Assembly (NCBI GenBank): GCA_903927965.1
Contig: CAIYPA010000142.1
Span: 1-42,617 of the forward strand
DNA from: an uncultured Bacteroidia bacterium
GTDB lineage: Bacteria; Bacteroidota; Bacteroidia; Bacteroidales; Prolixibacteraceae
DNA length: 42,617 nucleotides
Direction: 5' to 3'
Shown here: positions 6,955 through 15,729 of the stretch, one piece after another
Layout of the letters: each line of letters begins with the position of its first letter
How positions within the stretch are numbered: position 1 is the first letter of the stretch
Notes under the pieces: generated by a model
Database searches by the model: none
The model's input: the letters and a program-made list of their open reading frames with translations, nothing else
What the model was told of the DNA's origin: nothing
Program-made: the position numbers and the translations under genes

Positions 6955-7953
6955 ATTCCCCAGCGTAGCGACCATAACCGCCTTGATCGTGTGCATGCGG
7001 TTTTCAGCCTGGTCGAAGACAATGGATGCCTCACTTTCAAATACCTCATCGGTTACCTCCATTGACTCAAGTCCAAATTTCTGATAGATCGCTTCCCCGA
7101 TTTTGGTGTTCCTGTCGTGATTGGCCGGTAAGCAATGAAGGAATTTCACGGATGGGTTTCCGGTCATCTCCATCACTTTGTTGTTGACCTGATAAGGAAG
7201 GAGCAATTTTATCCTATCGGCCCACACCTCATTGGGTTCTCCCATCGAGACCCAAACATCGGTGTATAAAAAGTCACAATCTTTCACTGCCTCTTCGATG
7301 TTTTCAGTAATCATGATTTTTGCACCGCTCTCTTTGGCAATTTCCATGCACTGAACCTGCAGTTCTTCGGAAGGCTGACAGGCTTTGGGTGCTGCGGCAC
7401 GAAAATCGATTCCCATTTTGGCAGCACCTACCATCAAAGAGTTGCCCATATTGTTCCTGGCATCACCAAGATAAGCGAGTTTCATCGCCGAAAAAGGCTT
7501 TTCACAGTGTTCATGCATCGTCAGCAAGTCGGCAAGAATTTGAGTGGGGTGAAATTCGTCAGTCAATCCATTCCAGACCGGTACACCAGCATATTTTGCA
7601 AGTTCCTCTACGATTGATTGTTCGTAACCACGATATTGGATGCCGTCGTACATCCTTCCAAGAACCCTGGCAGTGTCCTTCATCGATTCCTTTGCCCCGA
7701 TTTGTGATCCCGAAGGAGCCAGATAGGTGACATGAGCACCCTGGTCGTAAGCAGCAACCTCGAATGCGCCCCTTGTGCGGGTGGAAGATTTTTCAAAGAT
7801 CAGTGCAATATTCCGGCCAATGAGCCGTGGCTCTTCCGTTCCGGACGATTTTGCCCATTTTAATTCGGCAGCGAGTTCAAGCAAATATTCAATTTCTTTT
7901 CGCGAAAAATCGAGCAGTTTAAGGAAGTGCCTCCCATGCAGGTTGATGTTCAT
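6952..7953 (-). CDS. arcB: Ornithine carbamoyltransferase
   Basis: The 333-residue enzyme interconverts ornithine plus carbamoyl phosphate and citrulline plus phosphate. The carbamoyl-phosphate loop STRTR is at residues 57-61, the HCLP motif at 273-276, and the ornithine-side SMG loop in VWVSMGEP is intact, which separates it from the acetyl- or succinyl-ornithine transcarbamylases known in Bacteroidetes. The sequence [15 protein letters not shown] and [18 protein letters not shown] resembles catabolic ArcB most. Start is the ATG at 7951-7953; the TTG two codons earlier is not needed. It lies 76 bp downstream of carbamate kinase on the same strand, so the pair is likely one operon. Anabolic use in arginine synthesis cannot be excluded. 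Confidence 0.93.
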   Translation of the reverse strand: MNINLHGRHFLKLLDFSRKEIEYLLELAAELKWAKSSGTEEPRLIGRNIALIFEKSSTRTRGAFEVAAYDQGAHVTYLAPSGSQIGAKESMKDTARVLGRMYDGIQYRGYEQSIVEELAKYAGVPVWNGLTDEFHPTQILADLLTMHEHCEKPFSAMKLAYLGDARNNMGNSLMVGAAKMGIDFRAAAPKACQPSEELQVQCMEIAKESGAKIMITENIEEAVKDCDFLYTDVWVSMGEPNEVWADRIKLLLPYQVNNKVMEMTGNPSVKFLHCLPANHDRNTKIGEAIYQKFGLESMEVTDEVFESEASIVFDQAENRMHTIKAVMVATLGN

Positions 7954-8029
7954 AACCAATGAATTTAAGATAACCGTTGATAAGAAATGTTACGTTATTA
8001 ACCGATGACAAATTTAGGAGAAATAATGG

Positions 8030-8986
8030 TTACAAGCCATACTCCATCGTTATTTTGGAACCATACGATTTGTCTTCAAGTTTGGAGGCTTCGGTGATGA
8101 TGCTTTTATCGCCCCCGTTTTTAATAAATTCCAATGCTGCAACGATTTTAGGGGCCATCGACCCTTCGGCAAAGGTTCCATTTTCAAGGTACTTCACGGT
8201 ATCGTTGTAGTCGAGGAATTCAAGCTTTTCCTGCGTGGGAAGCCCAAAATCCTTGTAGATAAACGGGACATTAGTCAGGATATAAAACTCATCGGCACCC
8301 ACTCCGGTCGCCAAAACCGATGAGGCAAGGTCTTTATCGATAACAGCGTCTATCGTCCTGATCTCATCTTTTGAATCATAATAAACCGGAATGCCCCCTC
8401 CGCCACAGGTAATCACAATATTCCCATCCCTTGCAAGGTCGTCGATGATTTCAAGGTTAAGAATTGATTTGGGGACTGGAGAAGGGACCACGCGCCGCCA
8501 ACCCTTTTCATCTTTTTTGCCGGGCTTAAAAACCCATCCCTTATCAAGGGACATTTTTTGTGCCTGATCTTCTGTATAGTACATTCCAATCCTTTTGGTT
8601 GGGTTGCTAAATGCCTGATCATTAGGGTCAATCTCGACCATTCCAACGATTGTGATCACATTTTTCCGGATACCATGTTGTTTCAAAACATTCCTGAAAA
8701 TGCGTTCGATCATATAACCCAGGCCACCCTGCGTATCGGCAACACAGATATCGAGCGGCATGGGTACAATTCCATAAAGTTGTTCCCCGGCTGCATTGCG
8801 CATCAGGATATTGCCAACCTGGGGACCGTTGCCGTGGGTGATGATCAGATTGTATCCCTCCTTAATCAGAAATATCAGGTTTTCAATGGTTTCAGATGTA
8901 TGTCTTTCCTGTTCTTCGATTGTACCAGTTTCATTATCGCGCAACAGGGCATTGCCCCCAAGTGCGACTACTGCTAATTTTTCCAC
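8030..8986 (-). CDS. arcC: Carbamate kinase
   Basis: The 318-residue protein of the amino acid kinase fold transfers phosphate between carbamoyl phosphate and ADP, giving ATP, CO2 and ammonia. Family signatures are VVALGGNALL at the N-terminus, ITHGNGPQVGNI, and ITCGGGGIPV followed by AVIDKDLASSVLA. Length matches ArcC (about 310). It is the first gene of an arcC-arcB unit on the minus strand. An arginine deiminase gene (arcA) and an arginine/ornithine antiporter (arcD) are not present in the window, so the source of citrulline or carbamoyl phosphate is open. It is divergent from ftsK across a 148-bp shared control region. Confidence 0.95.
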   Translation of the reverse strand: MEKLAVVALGGNALLRDNETGTIEEQERHTSETIENLIFLIKEGYNLIITHGNGPQVGNILMRNAAGEQLYGIVPMPLDICVADTQGGLGYMIERIFRNVLKQHGIRKNVITIVGMVEIDPNDQAFSNPTKRIGMYYTEDQAQKMSLDKGWVFKPGKKDEKGWRRVVPSPVPKSILNLEIIDDLARDGNIVITCGGGGIPVYYDSKDEIRTIDAVIDKDLASSVLATGVGADEFYILTNVPFIYKDFGLPTQEKLEFLDYNDTVKYLENGTFAEGSMAPKIVAALEFIKNGGDKSIITEASKLEDKSYGSKITMEYGL

Positions 8987-9015
8987 GTTCCTTTGAATTT
9001 TAAGTCAGTAACTTA

Positions 9016-9023
9016 CAGATTTA
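9016..9023 (-). promoter_or_regulatory. Possible arcC promoter
   Basis: TAAATCTG on the minus strand differs from TAnnTTTG at one position, and a TTG (complement of 9041-9043) lies 17 nt upstream as a possible -33 element. Weak but well placed, 29 nt before the arcC ATG. Confidence 0.35.
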
Positions 9024-9081
9024 ATAACTTTCGAAATAAACAATAATCGGGGAAAAACTCCCTGTGTTAAATCATATTTGG

Positions 9082-9089
9082 TAAATTTG
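9082..9089 (+). promoter_or_regulatory. -7 promoter element of ftsK
   Basis: TAAATTTG is an exact TAnnTTTG match 45 nt upstream of the ftsK ATG. No clear -33 TTTG is seen. Confidence 0.45.
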
Positions 9090-9134
9090 CAACCGTTTGA
9101 TGATCGTTTTGAGTATTCATTTTAACTTAGATCC

Positions 9135-11597
9135 ATGGCCCGCAGCAAAAATGAAAAACCGGCTACAGCTTCCACGAAGAAAACCGAGAAAAGTAGTGCC
9201 AAAGGAAGTCCTAATAACTGGGAACGGTTTGGGGGTGTCTTAGCTATATTGCTTTCACTCTTTGCTGTTTACCTGCTGGTTTGCATTGTTTCTTTTTTTG
9301 CTTCCGGAGGGGCAGACATCAGCCATTTGAACGTTACAGCCAAAGAACTGATGGCCCATCCTGAACTGAAAATTCAAAATGCCGGTGGCAGATGGGGTGC
9401 AGTTATTGCCAATTTCATGATCAACAAGGGGTTTGGGATAGCCTCGTTGGGTTTCGTTTATTTCCTGATTATTTTTGCCCTTAGGCTTGGGAAACTGGCC
9501 AAATTTTCAATGAGCCGAAACCTCGGATATGGATTATTCCTAATCATTTGGACATCAATTGCTTTAGGTTACTTCTTCTCTTCACTTTATAACAAATCGT
9601 TCCTGATCCCTGGTGGCCAATATGGCTATTTTATGAGCCAGTTGCTGAATGCCACAATAGGCAAAGTTGGTACATTTTTTCTGATCCTGGGTACCATCCT
9701 GATTTGCATCATCGTAGCCTTTGAACAGGCATGGCCGCTCTTAAAACGTTGGTTGTCGTACAGGCGTGTGAAAGCTGCCAAAACCGTAAAGGAGGAACTT
9801 CCGGTCGTTCCCGTACTGTCGGATGAGGATGATGCCATTCTGGAAATCACCCAGGCACCTGTGATCAGGACAAACGACGAGGCCTATGCCATGGTCGCCG
9901 ATGGGAACAAGGTCAAAAAAGTATATGCCGGAAGCAAGGATTCGGACCAGTTGGAAATTGAACGCGAGGAGATCCACCATGAAGAGCCTGCTCCATTTGT
10001 CAACAGGCAGTTTGCCACCCCTGAACCAGCGGAACTGCGCAATACCAATGACGATGATGGTCTTTACGATGATGCAGAAGAGGATATGCCCGATTTTGAC
10101 CCGACTTTGGAGCTGTCTAGATATAAATTCCCGCCCATCGAATTGTTGGAGGAACGGTCCACAGGCAATCCACAGGTTTCGGACGATGAATTGATCGCGA
10201 ACAAGAACAAGATCCTCCAAACCCTGAAAAACTACAACATCGACATTGTAAAAATAAAGGCAACAACCGGTCCAACGATTACCCTTTACGAAATTGTCCC
10301 TGCACCGGGAATTCGTATATCTAAAATCAAAAATCTGGAAGACGATATTGCACTGAGCCTAGCCGCATTGGGGATCAGGATCATCGCCCCAATTCCGGGG
10401 AAAGGGACTGTGGGTATTGAGGTTCCGAACAGCAAGCCTGAGATTGTCTCGATGCGTTCGCTGATCGTCTCCAAAGTTTTTCAGGAGACCGATTTTGAAC
10501 TTCCTTTGGCACTTGGTAAAACCATTTCGAACGAGACTTTCGTTGTTGACCTTACGAAGATGCCCCATATCCTTGTGGCAGGTGCGACAGGACAGGGGAA
10601 ATCGGTGGGATTGAATGCGATCATCTCATCCTTGCTTTACAAGAAGCATCCTTCACAGCTTAAATTTGTGTTCGTTGACCCGAAAAAGGTGGAGTTGAAC
10701 CTTTATTCAATCATCGAAAAACACTTCCTGGCAAAGATGCCCGGTGAAAACGACCCCATCATTACAGATGTCCAGAAGGTGAAGAACACTCTCAATTCGT
10801 TGAACATCGAGATGGACCAGCGTTACGACCTGCTTAAAAAAGCCCATGCCCGCAACATCAAGGAGTACAACGAGAAATTCATCAGCCGCAGGTTGAACCC
10901 ATTGAAGGGGCACCGTTACCAGCCCTATATTGTGGTGGTGATCGATGAGTTTGCCGACCTGATCATGACTGCCGGTAAAGAGATCGAATTGCCGATTGCA
11001 CGGATTGCCCAGCTTGCGCGTGCCGTGGGGATCCATATGGTGATTGCGACACAGCGTCCGTCTGTGACTATCATTACGGGTGTGATCAAGGCCAATTTTC
11101 CAGCAAGGATCGCATTCAGGGTGGCCTCCATGGTTGACTCGCGGACCATTTTGGATACCCCTGGTGCCAATCAGTTGATCGGTAAAGGGGATATGTTGAT
11201 TTCGACGGGGAATAACCTGACAAGGGTCCAATGCGCCTTTGTGGATACGCCAGAAGTAGAGGCGATCGTTCATTACATCAGTCAGCAGCCTGCATTTCCG
11301 ACGGCTTACCTGCTTCCTGAATACCTTGAAGATGGAGCCACAGAATCAGAAACGATCGACTTAAAGAACCGTGATGAACTTTTTGATGATGCAGCTAGGA
11401 TTATCGTGATGAACCAGCAGGGCTCGACATCAGCCATACAGCGCAAATTTTCAATAGGTTACAATCGTGCCGGCAGGATTATGGACCAACTGGAGGCTGC
11501 AGGGATTGTTGGCCAGAACGAAGGGAGCAAAGCCAGGCAAGTTTTATTGCAGGACGAGTACGCTTTGGAACAATTATTGAAGGGGCTAAACCAATAA
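9135..11597 (+). CDS. ftsK: DNA translocase FtsK/SpoIIIE
   Basis: The 820-residue protein pumps chromosomal DNA through the closing division septum and helps dimer resolution at dif. Residues 1-30 are basic and Ser/Thr-rich; membrane helices follow up to about residue 200, then an acidic linker (about 230-330). The motor has Walker A GATGQGKSVG at about residue 483 and Walker B VVVIDEFADLIM at about 600. The C-terminal gamma winged helix is at about 755-815 (QRKFSIGYNRAGRIMDQLE) and would read polar KOPS-type sequences. The linker is short compared with E. coli FtsK, as usual in Bacteroidota. lolA follows 29 bp later and is probably co-transcribed. Confidence 0.97.
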   Translation: MARSKNEKPATASTKKTEKSSAKGSPNNWERFGGVLAILLSLFAVYLLVCIVSFFASGGADISHLNVTAKELMAHPELKIQNAGGRWGAVIANFMINKGFGIASLGFVYFLIIFALRLGKLAKFSMSRNLGYGLFLIIWTSIALGYFFSSLYNKSFLIPGGQYGYFMSQLLNATIGKVGTFFLILGTILICIIVAFEQAWPLLKRWLSYRRVKAAKTVKEELPVVPVLSDEDDAILEITQAPVIRTNDEAYAMVADGNKVKKVYAGSKDSDQLEIEREEIHHEEPAPFVNRQFATPEPAELRNTNDDDGLYDDAEEDMPDFDPTLELSRYKFPPIELLEERSTGNPQVSDDELIANKNKILQTLKNYNIDIVKIKATTGPTITLYEIVPAPGIRISKIKNLEDDIALSLAALGIRIIAPIPGKGTVGIEVPNSKPEIVSMRSLIVSKVFQETDFELPLALGKTISNETFVVDLTKMPHILVAGATGQGKSVGLNAIISSLLYKKHPSQLKFVFVDPKKVELNLYSIIEKHFLAKMPGENDPIITDVQKVKNTLNSLNIEMDQRYDLLKKAHARNIKEYNEKFISRRLNPLKGHRYQPYIVVVIDEFADLIMTAGKEIELPIARIAQLARAVGIHMVIATQRPSVTIITGVIKANFPARIAFRVASMVDSRTILDTPGANQLIGKGDMLISTGNNLTRVQCAFVDTPEVEAIVHYISQQPAFPTAYLLPEYLEDGATESETIDLKNRDELFDDAARIIVMNQQGSTSAIQRKFSIGYNRAGRIMDQLEAAGIVGQNEGSKARQVLLQDEYALEQLLKGLNQ

Positions 11598-11626
11598 AAC
11601 GATTTTTAATTATTCAAATTTATACG

Positions 11627-12277
11627 ATGAAGAGAGCTATTTTATTCAGTATTTTGATTTTGGTTGGCAGTTCTTTGATGGCACAGCAGGATGCAAAAGC
11701 CAAGGAAGTTTTGGACAAGCTTTCGCAGACGACCAAAAGTTACAAGACGATCCAGATCGATTTTGCATTTACCCTCGAAAATAAAACCGGAAGCGTGACA
11801 GAAACCAACGAAGGTTGGGTGGCCTTAAAAGGGAAAAGTTACCGTCTTCACATGCCTGCAATGGGTATGGACGTTTTCTCGAACGGGACTGCTACCTGGA
11901 GTTACCTGACTGAATCGAATGAAGTGAACATATCTGAAAATGACCCCGATAGCGAGGCAGCCCTTAATCCTGCCAACCTTTTTACGATTTACGAAAAGGG
12001 GTTCAATTTTACCTATATCGGCGAAGAAAGTGTGGCCGGCAAAACAGCGGTGGTGATCGACCTGGTCCCAACGGACAAGAAAAAGGAATTTACGAAAGTG
12101 AAACTCTATGTCGATAAGGTTAAATCGCAGATTTTGAAGGCTAAAACGTTCAACAAGGATGGGAATGCCTACACCCTTACCTTGAAAAACATGAAAACCG
12201 ACCAGGTCCTGAACGACGACTTCTTCAAATTCGATGCCGCCAAATTCCCAAAGGTGACGATTAATGATATGAGGTGA
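11627..12277 (+). CDS. lolA: LolA-like outer-membrane lipoprotein carrier
   Basis: The 216-residue protein begins with a Sec signal peptide (MKRAILFSILILVGSSLMAQ, cleavage near Q20/Q21) and continues as a LolA-type half-barrel: KSYKTIQIDFAF, then GWVALKGKSYRLHMPAMGM and the conserved pair of strands around LVPTDKKKEFTKVKLYVDK. LolA carries lipoproteins through the periplasm to the outer membrane. Placement directly after ftsK is common in this phylum and supports the call. Sequence similarity inside the LolA superfamily is weak, so a more general role in lipid or lipoprotein binding remains possible. Confidence 0.85.
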   Translation: MKRAILFSILILVGSSLMAQQDAKAKEVLDKLSQTTKSYKTIQIDFAFTLENKTGSVTETNEGWVALKGKSYRLHMPAMGMDVFSNGTATWSYLTESNEVNISENDPDSEAALNPANLFTIYEKGFNFTYIGEESVAGKTAVVIDLVPTDKKKEFTKVKLYVDKVKSQILKAKTFNKDGNAYTLTLKNMKTDQVLNDDFFKFDAAKFPKVTINDMR

Positions 12278-12281
12278 AAAG

Positions 12282-12450
12282 TTTCCCGCAAAGCTCGCTA
12301 TGGACGCAAAGGGTCTAATAAACAAAACTTTGCGTAACCTTGCGTACTTTGCGAGACAATAAACAGACAAATATTTCTCGCAAAGCTCGCCAAGAACGCA
12401 AAGGGTCTAATAAACAAGACTTTGCGTAACCTTGCGTACTTTGCGAGACA
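12282..12450. repeat. Two 77-bp hairpin-forming direct repeats, period 92 bp
   Basis: Units 12282-12358 and 12374-12450 align without gaps and differ at only a few positions (for example CTATGG versus CCAAGA). Each unit is itself an imperfect palindrome: TCGCAAAGCTCGC and ACGCAAAGGG on the left face CTTTGCGTAACCTTGCGTAC and TTTGCGAGA on the right. They fill the gap between the convergent lolA and LysM genes and may work as a terminator or belong to the widespread GCAAAG-type repeats. Confidence 0.85.
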
Positions 12451-12467
12451 TCAAAAAGAAAAAAATC

Positions 12468-14603
12468 CTATTTGCCTTTCTCAGTGTTCGTTTCCAGATA
12501 TTTGCCAAGCGACTTAACCTCATAGCTGTCGGCATATTCGATCACATAGAGCGTTTGGTTAAGGAATCCGCCCAAAGGGGAAACCTTCTGGAAATTGTAA
12601 TTTGCCTGGAGCAACTCTATTCCGGTCATCTGGTCTGATTTGCTGAAGTTCTTCCCATACTTTCCAAGCGATTCCAGGAAGTGTACAGCAACATCGTAAC
12701 CCTGAAAACTGTATTGTGTCGGTTCGCTGCCGAATGAATTCCTGTATTTTTCAACGAAAGTAATCACATTGGGATTGCTGTAATCGATGAAATAAGGGGC
12801 GAGGTATTGTAACCTTAAATTGTGAAGATATTCTAAATTAATACTTTGCATTTTCGTGTATTCCTGAAGGCCGATTACGGTTATTTTAAAAGTTTTCGAG
12901 ACCGTGTTCAACCGGGTCATCGCCACACTCACATTGGCTTCCTGCCCCTCTGTAAGGACGATCGTATTTTCCTCTTCGGGCTTTAACATCTCTTCAAGTC
13001 CACCATTCCCCTCGGTCCAGATATTGCACTTTCTTAACTTTCCAGTTCCCATTGTTTGGTTCAGACGGCCGATGATCAGCTTTTCATCCTCTGAACTTGA
13101 TCCATTGCTGAGCAGGATCAGGTTCTGGTTGGCAAATTTTCGGGCGATATAGTCGGCAGTGCAATTGAGCCGGAGGTTTTTTAACGGATTGATCTGGTAA
13201 TAATCGGGGGTGGTCGATACAAACCGGTTGTCGGATGAAAGTGGCGAGACCATCGGAATATGGTTTTTGGCGCTCAATTCTGTAACAACCTTTTGATTTT
13301 CTGGATAAACCGGGCCAATGATCAGGTCGAACGATAAAAACTCAGGCTTCTTTACAAGTTTTTCTATCACACTGTTTTCCTGGTAAGTGTCGTAAACATA
13401 CAGCTTCATCTTCATCCCTGCATCGGTCATTTTTTCGGTAGCAAGCAATACACCTGAATAAAATTCCAGGAATGCCGTAGTCCGTTGTGCGATCTTGAAC
13501 GAATCGTTCAGGTTCTGGCAGAAAGGGAGGAAGACCCCAATATTGTAGGTCTTGTTGGGATCGATCATTGAAAAGGTAGGTGCTTTTTCGGATGTTCTTT
13601 TTGGTATTTCAGTAACATTTTGAATTACAGGTTTTTCTGTTGTGTCTTCCGCAGTTGCAATTTTCGCAGGAATCCTGATTATCATACCGGTATTCAGCCC
13701 ATCCTTCAATGAAGGGTTCAACTGCTCCAATTCATCCTTTGTAAGACCGAAACGTTTTTCAAGCTGGAAATAGGTATCCCCACTTGCAATCCGATATTCT
13801 TTAAACTCCTGGTCAACAGGTTTTTTCTGTTCAGCAACTGGTGCTGCCACATCTGGAATGATCAAAACGGTTCCTTTTGATAAGTCTCCTGTCAAACCGG
13901 GATTCAATTTCAGGATTGCTTCCTGTGTGGTATTGTATTGTTTGGCAATCGAGAACAGTGTTTCCTTCCGGCCAACTATGTGTTTAATTGTAGGCTGGTT
14001 ATCAATGGATTTGATAGTAGACTGTTTATCAGATGATTTAATAGTGGACTGATTATCAGATGATTTACTGATAGATTGATTTTCAATAGGTTTGGTTGTA
14101 TTTGCAACCGGAACGGCATCGTTTTTTGGTATTTTCAACACATCACCCTCTTTTATCCCCTCCTTTGCATTGGGATTGTACTTGTAAACATCATCAATGG
14201 TAACCTTGTGTTTTTTGGCAATCGAGAATACCGTCTCCCTTTTCCACACATAATGGTAACTGAATTGGGCATCCTCAGTGTCACCTTTTTGCAAACCATT
14301 TTGTGGCTGGGACAGGTTTTCTGGTTCCTTTACGGGGATCTTGATCATGGTCCCTGAATTCATTTTTTCCAATATTTCGGGATTTGCATTGGTCAATTCG
14401 CCAAGGGTCAATCCGAATTTTCTGGCTATCGAAACCGGTGAATCCCCACTGACAGCCATATAGAGGGTATATTTTTTCCCATTGATCAACACCTTTTCTT
14501 CGCTTATTTTGGTTTGGGCATGAAGGGAAACAGTTACCGATAATATCAGAAATAATAGGTAATATATTGAAATATAGCGGATTGAAAATGGATTGCGGGA
14601 CAT
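12468..14603 (-). CDS. Secreted LysM protein with periplasmic-binding-protein domain
   Basis: The 711-residue protein has a signal sequence (residues about 9-30, ending SLHAQ), four LysM repeats (about 46-91, 117-160, 207-251 and 269-313, each with a core such as ETVFSIAKKHKV and a terminal KIP), a Ser/Gln-rich spacer with a 9-residue repeat (175-210), and a C-terminal region from about 353 (KTYNIGVFLPFCQNLND) that resembles type I periplasmic binding proteins (PBP1). LysM domains bind peptidoglycan, so the PBP1-like domain is held on the wall. No transporter genes are adjacent, so it is unlikely to feed an ABC importer. The ATG at 14601-14603 is chosen over an upstream TTG. Confidence 0.87.
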   Translation of the reverse strand: MSRNPFSIRYISIYYLLFLILSVTVSLHAQTKISEEKVLINGKKYTLYMAVSGDSPVSIARKFGLTLGELTNANPEILEKMNSGTMIKIPVKEPENLSQPQNGLQKGDTEDAQFSYHYVWKRETVFSIAKKHKVTIDDVYKYNPNAKEGIKEGDVLKIPKNDAVPVANTTKPIENQSISKSSDNQSTIKSSDKQSTIKSIDNQPTIKHIVGRKETLFSIAKQYNTTQEAILKLNPGLTGDLSKGTVLIIPDVAAPVAEQKKPVDQEFKEYRIASGDTYFQLEKRFGLTKDELEQLNPSLKDGLNTGMIIRIPAKIATAEDTTEKPVIQNVTEIPKRTSEKAPTFSMIDPNKTYNIGVFLPFCQNLNDSFKIAQRTTAFLEFYSGVLLATEKMTDAGMKMKLYVYDTYQENSVIEKLVKKPEFLSFDLIIGPVYPENQKVVTELSAKNHIPMVSPLSSDNRFVSTTPDYYQINPLKNLRLNCTADYIARKFANQNLILLSNGSSSEDEKLIIGRLNQTMGTGKLRKCNIWTEGNGGLEEMLKPEEENTIVLTEGQEANVSVAMTRLNTVSKTFKITVIGLQEYTKMQSINLEYLHNLRLQYLAPYFIDYSNPNVITFVEKYRNSFGSEPTQYSFQGYDVAVHFLESLGKYGKNFSKSDQMTGIELLQANYNFQKVSPLGGFLNQTLYVIEYADSYEVKSLGKYLETNTEKGK
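13974..14081 (-). repeat. 27-bp minisatellite inside the LysM gene
   Basis: Four imperfect units encode NQSISKSSD, NQSTIKSSD, KQSTIKSID and NQPTIKHIV. They form a flexible spacer between LysM domains 2 and 3. Perfect 27-bp periodicity means copy number can change without a frameshift. Confidence 0.8.
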
Positions 14604-14670
14604 AATTTTCAAATTTTATTATTTCACAAAATAAGGATAATATAAGAGCTACAAACCCTGTTTTTCAACA

Positions 14671-14703
14671 AAAAAAACCGGCTTTTCAGAAACCGGTTTT
14701 TTT
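14671..14703. terminator. Terminator after the nfn operon
   Basis: Arms of 11 bp (AAAAAAACCGG at 14671-14681 and CCGGTTTTTTT at 14693-14703) with an 11-nt loop. It lies 23 bp beyond the stop of the dihydroorotate dehydrogenase-like gene and has a T run on both strands. Confidence 0.85.
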
Positions 14704-14726
14704 AAGTGATTGGTGGAGTACTCCAA

Positions 14727-15713
14727 TTATTTATAATCGCCGAAGTTGCGCATAAACTGCACCCTTTCATATTCGGCAAGATTTGTAGCGTTGTCCATAC
14801 TCAATTTCCCCCTGAAATCGGCAATGGTTTCGTAACCCTTTTCTTCCATCCATTTTTCGAGATGGTGAACAATTTGAGTTATCGCTGGAAAGCCTTCATG
14901 GTAAAGCGCTGAAACAATCTGGACTGTTGTAGCCCCAACAAGCAACATCTTGATGACGGTCTGCCAGTTGTGCACACCCGTGGAAGCCGAAAGGTCGCTG
15001 TTGACACGATTGGCCATCATCCCTATCCATCTCAATGTGTTCTTGTAGTCAGATTCGTGGCTAAGGACATCTGTTGTGATGATTTTCTGATGGTTAATGT
15101 CCACATCGGGACTATAGAACTTGTTGAAAAGCGTCAGTCCTTTGATTTCGGAGAAGGACAAATCCCTGATAATCCCACCCAAATTTGAAAAATAGGAACT
15201 GATTTTTAACGAAATAGGGATTTTTACCTTTGAAGCGATACGCGAAATGATATCAAAATAGACACTTTCGTTATCCTGGCTAGTCTGCGAGAGATTCGTC
15301 GGTAAGATAAACATATTCAACTCGATCGCATCGGCACCTGCATCTTCAACTTTCTTTGCAAAAAAGCCCCATTCCTGGGTTGTGACGCAATTGATGCTTG
15401 CTATCACCGGGATTGACAACTCTTTTTTTGCCTCCCTGATCAGGTTGAGGTAGCGTTTGAGGTTGTCTTTTTTTATCTCGTAGTCGTAATAATCCAGAAA
15501 TTCAAGGTTGTTGTCCATCGGCCCGAGTTTGCTAAATTCATGGGCAAATTCAAGGTAGATCTCCTCTTCGAATATCGATTTTAAAACAACAGCCCCCGCA
15601 CCTGCTGCCTCAATAGCTTTGAGGTTTTCGATCGAATTGGTAAGGCCGCAACTTCCGGCAATAATCGGGTTTTTAAGGTCAAGCCCCAAATATTTGACAT
15701 TTAGATTTGTCAT
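14727..15713 (-). CDS. Dihydroorotate dehydrogenase-like flavoprotein lacking the catalytic Cys/Ser
   Basis: The 328-residue protein has the FMN-binding TIM barrel of the dihydroorotate dehydrogenase/PreA group: LGLDLKNPIIAGSCGLTNS at the start, PISLKIS with the conserved Lys (K169), and STGVHNWQTVIKMLLVGATTV for the phosphate site. Where true enzymes have ELN-x-S-C-P-N, this protein reads ELNMFILPTN (131-140), so the active-site Cys or Ser is missing. It also lacks the ferredoxin-like tail of PreA. It begins 16 bp after nfnB and closes the nfnA-nfnB operon before the terminator at 14671. Its substrate is unknown; Bacteroidota genomes often carry this paralog beside a real PyrD. Start is the ATG at 15711-15713. 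Confidence 0.88.
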   Translation of the reverse strand: MTNLNVKYLGLDLKNPIIAGSCGLTNSIENLKAIEAAGAGAVVLKSIFEEEIYLEFAHEFSKLGPMDNNLEFLDYYDYEIKKDNLKRYLNLIREAKKELSIPVIASINCVTTQEWGFFAKKVEDAGADAIELNMFILPTNLSQTSQDNESVYFDIISRIASKVKIPISLKISSYFSNLGGIIRDLSFSEIKGLTLFNKFYSPDVDINHQKIITTDVLSHESDYKNTLRWIGMMANRVNSDLSASTGVHNWQTVIKMLLVGATTVQIVSALYHEGFPAITQIVHHLEKWMEEKGYETIADFRGKLSMDNATNLAEYERVQFMRNFGDYK

Positions 15714-15729
15714 CTTCAAGTATGTTGAG

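Noticed and set aside
13974-14081. Possible CRISPR-like repeats
   Set aside because: The units are contiguous, without spacers, and encode an in-frame protein repeat.
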